In this document: positions 6,435 to 12,559 of the stretch, one piece after another
Position numbering within the stretch: position 1 is the stretch's first letter
Layout of the letters: each line of letters begins with the position of its first letter
Source of the DNA: Thermoplasmata archaeon
GTDB taxonomy: Archaea; Thermoplasmatota; Thermoplasmata; Thermoplasmatales; GCA-001856825
Reading direction: 5' to 3'
Assembly: GCA_021793855.1 (NCBI GenBank)
Contig: JAJYRY010000018.1
Location: forward strand, 1 to 13,457
DNA: 13,457 nt
Notes under the pieces: model-generated
The model's database searches: none
Told to the model about the DNA's origin: nothing
Seen by the model: the letters and a program-made list of their open reading frames with translations, nothing else
Translations under genes and position numbers: made by a program

Positions 6435-6454
6435 GTTATATCCTATAACTTTTT
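6435..6454 (+). terminator. Possible terminator for the TauE/SafE operon (hairpin plus T5)
   Basis: GTTATA-TCC-TATAAC (6435-6449) is a perfect 6-base stem with a 3-base loop, followed by five T. It would lie at the end of plus-strand transcripts from the exporter operon, and it overlaps the stop codon of the convergent acetyltransferase gene. The stem is A/T-rich and weak, so confidence is limited. Confidence 0.35.
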
Positions 6455-6913
6455 CCCATATATCGACTGGATTCCTCTCATTCCAAGGCTAGTATAGAAC
6501 TTGTGTCCAAGCAGGTTCTCAGTTGGGAATTCTACTGTGATCATGCCGCATCCCTTCCCCTTCTCCCTCACAACCAAGGCATCCAGCAACTTCCTGCCAA
6601 GTCCGCCCTTCCTGAATTCTGGCAGGAGATAAATCTCGGTTATCCTCAGTTCCTTGTCTGGGATGTAGAAGGGTCTGTCTATGATTTCTCCCATTATCGC
6701 CCCAACAATCTTTCCATTGTAATCTGCGACAAGCACGTCCCTGGTCTCAAGCTTGATCGCGCTCTCGAGATATGCGGTTACATTCTTTTCAAGGTCCGGA
6801 GAAACGTTGAAAAGTGGGTCGTGCTCCGAGTTGAACTTCTTTAATCTCATTACCAGGTTTGTCGCATCCTTGAGATCTTCTCTTTTTAGGTCCCTGATTT
6901 TGATTTCTTCCAT
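6443..6913 (-). CDS. GNAT family N-acetyltransferase coupled to malic enzyme
   Basis: This is an acetyl-CoA-dependent acetyltransferase of about 156 residues. An N-terminal IKIRDLKREDLKDATNLVMRL matches the first strand and helix of the fold. LRITEIYLLPEFRKGGLGRKLLDAL contains the acetyl-CoA motif R-K-G-G-L-G. TENLLGHKFYTSLGM matches the C-terminal motif B region. The substrate is unknown (protein, amino acid or small molecule). Start choice: a GAAGGTGA site (6921-6928) lies 7 bases before ATG 6913, whereas ATG 6919 is only 1 base from it, so 6913 is preferred. With that start the gene begins 2 bases after the malic enzyme stop; with 6919 the two genes overlap as ATGA. Either way the two genes form one translationally coupled operon. 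A link to acetylation of a metabolic enzyme is speculation. Confidence 0.82.
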   Translation of the reverse strand: MEEIKIRDLKREDLKDATNLVMRLKKFNSEHDPLFNVSPDLEKNVTAYLESAIKLETRDVLVADYNGKIVGAIMGEIIDRPFYIPDKELRITEIYLLPEFRKGGLGRKLLDALVVREKGKGCGMITVEFPTENLLGHKFYTSLGMRGIQSIYGKKL

Positions 6914-6915
6914 GT

Positions 6916-8250
6916 TCATTTCACCTTCTTTATAAGATTCTCATCCATCATTTTTTCTATCATTTCCCTGTTGCTTGAGATAATTTTCTTAGCCCGTTCG
7001 TAGTATTCCTTCTTGCTCATTTTTACTCTCGCCAGATTCTCTTTGACGCCTTCTTCTGCTATTGCAGCCGCGATCCTTGGAAACACTTCCCATTCTTGCA
7101 TTGTGGGAAGGATGTAGTCTTCCGTGAGTCCTTTCTCCTCTGCAAACAGAGCTAGCTCTCTTGAAGCCCTGACGATCATAGGTTCACTAATCTTCCTGAC
7201 CCTGGCATCCAGCGCTCCCCTGAAAACTCCAGGAAATACCAGACTATTGTTGACTTGGTTTGGAAAATCAGACCTTCCGGTTCCAACGATCTCTGCGCCA
7301 TTCTCCTTCGCTTCGCTAGGCCATATTTCAGGCACTGGGTTTGCAAGTGCGAACACAATTGCCCTCCTTTCCATCTTCTTGATCCACTCGCCCTTTATGG
7401 TACCAGGTCCCGGTTTCGATGCCGCTATCAAAACATCCGCACCTTCAAGCGCGTTCTGGACGTCTCCTGTGATCCTCTTTCTGTTTGTCCTGATTCCGAG
7501 GTCGTATTTCCAAGGATTATCTTTCATCAAAACATCCATATCCTCCCTCTCCGGGTGCAGAACCCCATGCGAATCGACCGCAGTGATGTTTCCAATATCG
7601 AATCCCGCTGAGTCGAATAACTTGATCGTAGCGATGTTTGCGGCGCCAGATCCCACGATGACTATCTTGGTGTCTCTCTCGTTTCTTCCCGTCAGCTTGA
7701 GAGCGTTGAGCAGCCCTGCAAGTGTCGCTCCCGCAGTTCCAAGCTGGTCATCATGCCAGACGGGTATGTTCATCTCGTTTCTGAGCGTTTCTAGCAGGTA
7801 GAAACACTTCGGCGATTCTATGTCCTCTAGGTTTATCCCTCCAAAGGCAGGTTCAATTGCCTTTACGATGCTGGCAATTTGTTCCTTTTCATGAACGTTT
7901 ATAGGAATCGGTATTGCATCGACCCCACCCAGGTACTTAAAGATAAGTCCCTTACCCTCCATCACGGGCAATGAAGCTTCCGGTCCAACGTTTCCAAGTC
8001 CGAGGACCCTTGTTCCATCTGTGACAATCGCAACGGTGTTCCATCTCCATGTCATGTCAAATGACAATTCCTTGTCCTTAGCGATCTCAAGTGAAACTGC
8101 TGCTACTCCAGGAGTGTACCACACCGAGAAGTCCTCCAGACTTCTGACCGGTACCTTGAGCATGGTCTGAATCTTCCCTTGATATTCCTTGGAGTACTTA
8201 ATGGCAAGTTCGGAAAATTTCTTACCACCAGTTTCCCCCTCATTTCTCAT
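6916..8250 (-). CDS. Malic enzyme (malate dehydrogenase, oxaloacetate-decarboxylating)
   Basis: This cytosolic enzyme oxidatively decarboxylates malate to pyruvate and CO2 with NAD(P), feeding pyruvate and reducing power. The 444-residue length is that of the short prokaryotic form. Visible landmarks are YTPGVAAV (Y45), GLGNVGPEASLPVMEGK (84-100, catalytic K100), the metal-site residues LEDI (E142, D143) and HDD (D167, D168), the Rossmann GSGAAN (200-205) with D226 at the second strand end, ALANPVPE (N304) and GRSDFPNQVNNSLVFPG (325-341). An aspartate at the second strand end suggests NAD rather than NADP, by analogy. The usual HDDQHGTA reads HDDQLGTA here. TGTTAATATC (8270-8279) lies about 25 bases upstream of the ATG, so the mRNA is probably leaderless. 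The gene is followed directly by a GNAT gene. Confidence 0.93.
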   Translation of the reverse strand: MRNEGETGGKKFSELAIKYSKEYQGKIQTMLKVPVRSLEDFSVWYTPGVAAVSLEIAKDKELSFDMTWRWNTVAIVTDGTRVLGLGNVGPEASLPVMEGKGLIFKYLGGVDAIPIPINVHEKEQIASIVKAIEPAFGGINLEDIESPKCFYLLETLRNEMNIPVWHDDQLGTAGATLAGLLNALKLTGRNERDTKIVIVGSGAANIATIKLFDSAGFDIGNITAVDSHGVLHPEREDMDVLMKDNPWKYDLGIRTNRKRITGDVQNALEGADVLIAASKPGPGTIKGEWIKKMERRAIVFALANPVPEIWPSEAKENGAEIVGTGRSDFPNQVNNSLVFPGVFRGALDARVRKISEPMIVRASRELALFAEEKGLTEDYILPTMQEWEVFPRIAAAIAEEGVKENLARVKMSKKEYYERAKKIISSNREMIEKMMDENLIKKVK

Positions 8251-8269
8251 GTTTCAGAATCGCACTCAA

Positions 8270-8279
8270 GATATTAACA
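8270..8279 (-). promoter_or_regulatory. TATA-like element for the malic enzyme operon
   Basis: Minus-strand TGTTAATATC is centred about 25 bases before ATG 8250, with no SD between. Transcription would start at or next to the start codon. Confidence 0.5.
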
Positions 8280-8322
8280 GTTGTCTGGACTGCCTACTGT
8301 ACGGGATTTTAGACGAATTTAA

Positions 8323-8331
8323 CATTTATAC
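8323..8331 (+). promoter_or_regulatory. TATA-like element upstream of the SPFH cassette
   Basis: CATTTATAC is the best TATA match in the 186-base gap before the cassette. It would give a transcript starting near 8353 with an untranslated leader of about 84 bases. A weaker AGTATTTTGAC (8405-8415) would give a leaderless start at ATG 8437. Which one is used cannot be told. Nothing else is visible in the gap; the in-frame region upstream of 8437 has no start codon. Confidence 0.35.
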
Positions 8332-8436
8332 AATGCGAATTTTCAGAATTCAGGGTTTCCGAGTTTCATCAGAACACGGGGGCTAGGAAAAGACAATAGT
8401 GGAAAGTATTTTGACTTCGTTTTTTATCAACGCTCC

Positions 8437-8958
8437 ATGACCGACTTAAGGGATCAGGTCGTAGAGGACAGAGGAGTAATCAAAAAGATCCAACTCATAT
8501 TCCCTGGCTACCACGGGTATAGGATAAACGAAGACTTGCGTGATGCTGATATTATTTTGAAGGACGAATTGTACAAGAAAATGCTGGACGTTATATCGAA
8601 TCTGAAAACTGGCGAAGGTTCACTCGTTAGCAGCGGCCAGTTCAAGGGACTCGAGCCGATTGGGGTCCTCAGGTCCAGGATCCAGACTGTCGCAGAGGCT
8701 GTCAAACACCATGGGGCAGGGTATTCTGGAATATCCGCACCAATCAAGGTGGATGCAAAGAAGATTTCAGCACTGTATGATCTGGATATGCAGATATTCG
8801 ACCAGATACAGAATCTTCAGAAGGGAGTGAACTCGTTCGTGCAGAATTGCTCATCTGGAAATGTCAATCAAGACGGGATTGCGGGAATCAACAACATCAT
8901 TTCGGCAATTTCAGATCTGAACAGCAGCAGGGAAACGCTTCTCTATGGGGGAGTCTAA
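8437..8958 (+). CDS. Uncharacterised 'PGY-x-GY' protein, first gene of the SPFH cassette
   Basis: This 173-residue soluble, largely helical protein has no named function. Two stretches look conserved. FPGYHGYRINEDLRDADIILKDELYKKML (22-50) resembles a PGY-x-GY...E-x-R-x-AD pattern I recall in uncharacterised bacterial proteins beside SPFH genes. GYSGISAPIKVDAKKISALYDLDMQIFDQI (95-124) has the shape of a GY-G-x...KV-x...L-x-x-LY-x-x-D motif from the same kind of protein. The C-terminal part (115-173) could form a short coiled coil. It has no signal peptide or membrane helix. Its TAA touches the ATG of the SPFH gene, so both are surely co-expressed. It occupies the operon position held by PspA in the comparable B. 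subtilis cluster, but it does not look like PspA. Confidence 0.75.
   Translation: MTDLRDQVVEDRGVIKKIQLIFPGYHGYRINEDLRDADIILKDELYKKMLDVISNLKTGEGSLVSSGQFKGLEPIGVLRSRIQTVAEAVKHHGAGYSGISAPIKVDAKKISALYDLDMQIFDQIQNLQKGVNSFVQNCSSGNVNQDGIAGINNIISAISDLNSSRETLLYGGV
8947..8953 (+). promoter_or_regulatory. Shine-Dalgarno-like site for the SPFH gene
   Basis: GGGGGAG sits 5 bases before ATG 8959, inside the last codons of the preceding gene. This supports re-initiation at the abutting TAA-ATG junction. Confidence 0.5.
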
Positions 8959-10116
8959 ATGCCATTTGGAAAGAGGGGTGGAGTACCACCAAGTGGTGGA
9001 AGCGCATTTGGTTCGACTACTTTTGAATGGGAGGATCAGTTCAAAGAAGGAAACATAATGTGGAAGGTTCCCAGACTGATCAAGTTGAACGACAATGCAG
9101 TCGTCAGGGAAGACGAAACGGCTGTTTTTTTCAGGGATGGAAAGGCAATATTCTATATCGACAAGCCTGGAAGATATGCACTGACCGATCTCAACGCACC
9201 AATCATTGGGGGTCTCGTAAAACTATTGACCGGTATCCAGCAGCAGGCCTACGTGTATTACCTGCAGAGAAGGATCATCGACGGAAAATTTGGATCCAAG
9301 GAACCTTACGCATTCAGGGACAAGGACTTCGATATCGTCATGCTCAGGCTCTTTGGTGATATGAGGTACCGGATTTCGGACCCTTCAATATTCATAAATC
9401 AGTTTGTGGGTACTTTCAATGTCGAGACTACTGCACAGGTGGAAGACAGGATAAGGGACCAGGTCGTAATGCTTATCTACAACGTGCTTGGAAAGATGAA
9501 AGACCAGGGAATATCGGTGCTCGATCTCCCATCCAACTTGATGAACACAGAGGAAGCTGTTTTGGCTGGCGCAAAGGCTGCTTTCGATCAATACGGAATA
9601 GAGTTAAACAAGATTTCCGGATTGACGATATCGCTTCCGGATGAGGTCCAGAAGGCAATAGATACCCGTTCGAGCATGAAGGCAGTGGGTGCGAACTATC
9701 TGCAGTTCCAGGCTGGTCAGGCCATGGTGGATGCAGCGAAGAACCCTGGTGGAACTGCTGGAGCAGGAATAGGTCTCGGAATGGGGTTGGGAGCTGGAGC
9801 AGGAATGGCATATCCAATGTCATCAAACATAGCGCAGGGGATGAACCAACAGCAGCCTCCTGCAGAAAAGAGAGTGAAGAAGTGCCCCAAATGTCAAACC
9901 GACGTGGACGAGAACGTAAAGTTCTGCCCATCGTGTGGATATGATTTTTCATCTGAAGAGCAGATGAAATGTCCTTACTGTGGCAAGAACATACCAAAGA
10001 CATCAAAGTTCTGTCCAGAGTGTGGGAAATCCATCACGACCAAATGTCCGAAGTGTGGGACGGAAGTACAGCCAGGAGCAAAGTTCTGTCCGAATTGTGG
10101 CGAGAAGGTGAACTGA
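8959..10116 (+). CDS. SPFH/band-7 domain protein with three C-terminal zinc ribbons (COG4260/YdjI type)
   Basis: This 385-residue protein matches the 'virion core-like' SPFH family with zinc ribbons. After a Gly/Ser-rich N-terminus, TTFEWEDQFKEGNIMWKVPRLIKLNDNAVVREDETAVFFRDGKA (20-63) starts the domain. It continues through DMRYRISDPSIFINQFVG (134-151) to the helical LTISLPDEVQKAIDTRSSMKAVG (222-244). A Gly/Ala-rich linker (263-283) and a QQQPP spacer lead to three near-identical ribbons: C309/C312/C323/C326, C338/C341/C352/C355 and C363/C366/C377/C380. SPFH proteins scaffold membrane microdomains. No transmembrane helix or signal peptide is evident, so membrane contact would be peripheral or through the cassette partners. 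The ATG follows the previous stop with no gap. Confidence 0.87.
   Translation: MPFGKRGGVPPSGGSAFGSTTFEWEDQFKEGNIMWKVPRLIKLNDNAVVREDETAVFFRDGKAIFYIDKPGRYALTDLNAPIIGGLVKLLTGIQQQAYVYYLQRRIIDGKFGSKEPYAFRDKDFDIVMLRLFGDMRYRISDPSIFINQFVGTFNVETTAQVEDRIRDQVVMLIYNVLGKMKDQGISVLDLPSNLMNTEEAVLAGAKAAFDQYGIELNKISGLTISLPDEVQKAIDTRSSMKAVGANYLQFQAGQAMVDAAKNPGGTAGAGIGLGMGLGAGAGMAYPMSSNIAQGMNQQQPPAEKRVKKCPKCQTDVDENVKFCPSCGYDFSSEEQMKCPYCGKNIPKTSKFCPECGKSITTKCPKCGTEVQPGAKFCPNCGEKVN
10106..10111 (+). promoter_or_regulatory. Shine-Dalgarno site for the double zinc-ribbon gene
   Basis: AGGTGA lies 6 bases before ATG 10118, within the final codons of the SPFH gene. It supports coupled translation of the third cassette gene. 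Confidence 0.6.
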
Positions 10117-10117
10117 A

Positions 10118-11047
10118 ATGTACTGCAAGAAATGCGGCGCATCTATTCCAGATGATTCGGACTTTTGTCCTAAATGTGGAGCGCCTCAGCAGGGGAGTCA
10201 GTCTCAAACTACAAAACAGGGAGGGAACAGTTCCCAGGACCAGCAGGCAGTCCTGAAGGACATGAAATGTCCTAATTGCGGAGCGCCGCTCAACCCTGCA
10301 CCCGGAGAGGCAATGGTTGTCTGTACATATTGCGGCACCTCAATTTCTTTGGGGTCACTGGGTTGGACAAAAGTCGAAAAACACTACATTCTCGACATCA
10401 AAGTCCAGATGAAGGACCAGGCTGAGTTAGTGGCAAAGGCATTTCTGGACAATAGCATATTTCACAGGCATCTGTTCGAGAAGAGCACACTCAAGAAGTC
10501 GGATCTTAACTACCTGCCTTACTGGATAATGGACGCAGGATACTCCGCACAGTATCAGTTCAAGAAGGAGCAGGTCAGTCCCGGAGGATTTGTTGGAGCT
10601 GGAATGGGGGGAAGAGGTGGTTTTGGTGGCCCAACGATTAATGTCCAGACTATTGTGGAATCAGGAAACGATGTAAACGAGGTGAATTATCCAGTAATTG
10701 CAATAGAGAACATGAACCAGTACCAACCACCTGATTATGTTTTCAATCTCTCCGACAAGAGACCGATAGGACAGGACGACGTGAGCGGGCCAATAAAGCT
10801 TTTGAACGGAACGATGGGGGAAGAAAAAGCAAGAATGGAGGGAAAGCTCAGAATTCAGCAGTGGGAGATCAGGAGGCTTCAGAGAAATGTTCATGGTTTC
10901 CTTTCAGCGAACGTGAACGTGGACATTGCCGACATGTACCTCGTCCACATTCCAGTGTGGTCGCTTCAGTTTGAACACAAGGACGAATCCATCTTTCTCC
11001 TCATAGATGCACACAACTCTAGGGTGATGGAAGAGAGCAAAGCCTAG
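10118..11047 (+). CDS. Double zinc-ribbon protein, possible YdjG-like cassette member
   Basis: This 309-residue protein starts with a short zinc ribbon (C3, C6, C17, C20), a Q/S-rich linker (23-44) and a second, wider TFIIB-like ribbon (C51, C54, C69, C72). The body contains LGWTKVEKHYILDIKVQ (81-97) and DLNYLPYWIMDAGYSAQYQF (129-148), then a Gly-rich loop (155-171). The end, MYLVHIPVWSLQFEHKDESIFLLIDAHNSRVM, recalls the 'PVW...Y-x-x-K...ID-x-x-x-G-x-V' ending of bacterial zinc-ribbon proteins found beside SPFH genes. It lacks a membrane helix. The first ribbon closely resembles those of the SPFH partner one base upstream, which suggests the two proteins contact the same ligand or each other. 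The YdjG comparison is from memory and needs profile support. Confidence 0.75.
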   Translation: MYCKKCGASIPDDSDFCPKCGAPQQGSQSQTTKQGGNSSQDQQAVLKDMKCPNCGAPLNPAPGEAMVVCTYCGTSISLGSLGWTKVEKHYILDIKVQMKDQAELVAKAFLDNSIFHRHLFEKSTLKKSDLNYLPYWIMDAGYSAQYQFKKEQVSPGGFVGAGMGGRGGFGGPTINVQTIVESGNDVNEVNYPVIAIENMNQYQPPDYVFNLSDKRPIGQDDVSGPIKLLNGTMGEEKARMEGKLRIQQWEIRRLQRNVHGFLSANVNVDIADMYLVHIPVWSLQFEHKDESIFLLIDAHNSRVMEESKA

Positions 11048-11099
11048 TATTCAAACGGAACTGCACAATTCAGACTATTCCAGGCGGCACAGAAGGCTT

Positions 11100-12350
11100 C
11101 TAGTTGAGTCGACCTCTCCACTGAGGGGGAATTATGGAGGTATATTTCACTTCGTCCGCTCCCAGGAAACGACCCAGCTCTTCGATTCTGGTTCCAATCT
11201 CTTCAATAGCTTCGGCAGGAATATCCGCTCCAGGTTCTTTGTGTACAGCATTTATTTTGAGAATCTTTTCTTCTCTGTCCATTCTAGGGTCTATCCTGCC
11301 AATGAGCCTCTCTCCCCACAATATGGGAAGTACATATGTTCCATACCTACGCTTCTCCCTGGGCACGAATTGTTCGAGGATGTACTCGAAACCAAAAACG
11401 CGACTCGTTCTGTTCCTTCCAGAAATCATGTTGTCGAATGGAGAGAGTAGTGATACCCTCGGCACAAAATCAATGTCATCCATCGATTCCAGAAGTGGAA
11501 TATCTTTAGACAGAATGTATCGCTCCTCCTTTCTTCCTATATCTTCGATCCTGAGCCGTGTAATCTCCTTCTCTTTCTCCAGTCCAGATAGAGCTCTCTT
11601 GAGATCGTGGTAGCGTCCCCTGACAAAGTAATAATTTATTTCACCCAGTGTTGCAGGACCCATAGCCTTCAGAGCCCGTGTAGCAGCGGCCCTATCTGCT
11701 GCGTTTTCTGTCAGAAGTTTCCTTTCGACCCATTCTGGAAGGAAATCGTCAGAAAGCCCCCATACATTCTGATTCTTGTGGTGTCCAACTATCATCACTT
11801 TCCCCAGCATGTGAAGATGGAACATCATGTTTGAGACCTTGCTGTCTGAGCTCCAACCGTCAGCACTCCTATTCGACGGAGTGTAATCCATCAACTGATC
11901 AAGACGCAAAGGTCCATCCTTCAATTCTTTCAGAACCCTTTTCTGTAGATCATGATTTTCAGAAAGGAACTTCTGCGCATGTTCGGAGTGGGAACCCCAT
12001 GTTCCACGGAGAGATTTTGGATACCTCTTCATGAGGGAATAGAAAATAGGATACTCTTCGGTCAGCATCAACATCAATACCGGAGTATAGTGTTCAAACA
12101 CCCTTCTATCTTCCCACAAGAGCTTCTCCAAATCGGAGGGATTGAACTTTCCTATTCTGGACCACAAAGAAATAATGTGAGCGGGAGCAACGACGTTTAT
12201 CGGGTCCCATTGGATATAGGCAACATCTCTCATAACTGACAGGATGTCCTCTTTGGTTCCACCGGTAGGAAACTTACCGGTGAGGCGCTGTTTGTGCACT
12301 ATGAGTTTCCTAAGATTGGTCAAGGACGTTTGGACCGTTTTCCCACTCAA
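11100..12350 (-). CDS. YcaQ-like winged-helix DNA glycosylase (HTH_42 family)
   Basis: Proteins of this family (AlkX/YcaQ and AlkZ) excise bulky alkylated bases and unhook DNA interstrand crosslinks. Conserved parts are YIQWDPINVVAPAHIISLWSRIG (the catalytic Q-x-D position, here Q-W-D), FEHYTPVLMLMLTEEYP, a helical tandem winged-helix middle, and the C-terminal LLSPFDNMISGRNRTSRVFGFEYILEQFVP followed by KRRYGTYVLPILWGERLIGRIDP. The frame has no early ATG. TTG 12350 is chosen because GGGAGGAA (12356-12363) lies 5 bases upstream and a TATA-like ACAATATTCA (12391-12400) would start transcription near 12370. It gives 416 residues, near the family's usual length. The frame extends to TTG 12461, which would add 37 residues unlike the family. 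It is divergent from the M61 peptidase gene and convergent with the cassette. Confidence 0.85.
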   Translation of the reverse strand: MSGKTVQTSLTNLRKLIVHKQRLTGKFPTGGTKEDILSVMRDVAYIQWDPINVVAPAHIISLWSRIGKFNPSDLEKLLWEDRRVFEHYTPVLMLMLTEEYPIFYSLMKRYPKSLRGTWGSHSEHAQKFLSENHDLQKRVLKELKDGPLRLDQLMDYTPSNRSADGWSSDSKVSNMMFHLHMLGKVMIVGHHKNQNVWGLSDDFLPEWVERKLLTENAADRAAATRALKAMGPATLGEINYYFVRGRYHDLKRALSGLEKEKEITRLRIEDIGRKEERYILSKDIPLLESMDDIDFVPRVSLLSPFDNMISGRNRTSRVFGFEYILEQFVPREKRRYGTYVLPILWGERLIGRIDPRMDREEKILKINAVHKEPGADIPAEAIEEIGTRIEELGRFLGADEVKYTSIIPPQWRGRLN

Positions 12351-12355
12351 GCAAA

Positions 12356-12363
12356 TTCCTCCC
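12356..12363 (-). promoter_or_regulatory. Shine-Dalgarno site deciding the YcaQ-like start
   Basis: Minus-strand GGGAGGAA is 5 bases from TTG 12350. The upstream in-frame TTG at 12461 has no such site. Confidence 0.55.
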
Positions 12364-12390
12364 AACCATTCGTCCCCATCTGAGGTAGAA

Positions 12391-12400
12391 TGAATATTGT
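12391..12400 (-). promoter_or_regulatory. TATA-like element for the YcaQ-like gene
   Basis: Minus-strand ACAATATTCA is centred about 25 bases before a predicted transcription start near 12370, giving a leader of about 20 bases that holds the SD. The rest of the gap to 12531 shows another weak A/T element (GCTTAAAATG near 12490-12500) and nothing else clear. Confidence 0.4.
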
Positions 12401-12531
12401 TAGACGAGTGTTCAAATCTGGAAGCCAACTCGTTGTATCCATTGCGATTTCGAGAACTCAAATTTGAGCCAATTAAAGTTTTTTCGTATGCATTTTAAGC
12501 GACTTGGTTCCTACCGGGAATAGCCACAACC

Positions 12532-12543
12532 TTTTTTTTGTAT
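12532..12543 (+). promoter_or_regulatory. TATA-like element for the M61 peptidase gene
   Basis: An eight-T run plus GTAT is centred about 24 bases before ATG 12560, with no SD between. This predicts a leaderless mRNA. Confidence 0.4.
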
Positions 12544-12559
12544 TGGGAGATTGTCAGTT

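Noticed and set aside
7124..7801. Long plus-strand open frame of 225 codons
   Set aside because: It is wholly antisense to the malic enzyme gene, whose motifs are unmistakable, and its translation is Ser/Pro/Leu-rich without domain features.
8189..8386. Plus-strand frame of 65 codons crossing the malic enzyme start and the gap before the SPFH cassette
   Set aside because: Half is antisense to malic enzyme. The only late ATG (8333) is 2 bases after the TATA-like box and would not be on the transcript.
8251..8436. Possible small RNA or riboswitch in the leader of the SPFH cassette
   Set aside because: I see no stable stem-loop series or recognisable riboswitch motif, only candidate TATA elements.
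12260..12282. Perfect inverted repeat CACCGGTA-N7-TACCGGTG, similar in arms to the exporter repeat
   Set aside because: It lies within conserved coding sequence of the YcaQ-like gene and arises from two Thr-Gly codon pairs (ACCGGT is itself a palindrome). The spacer differs from the exporter repeat and it is about 100 bases past the promoter.
12508..12520. TTCC-TACCG-GGAA near the M61 promoter as an operator
   Set aside because: Four-base arms only, no extension and no second copy in a comparable position.
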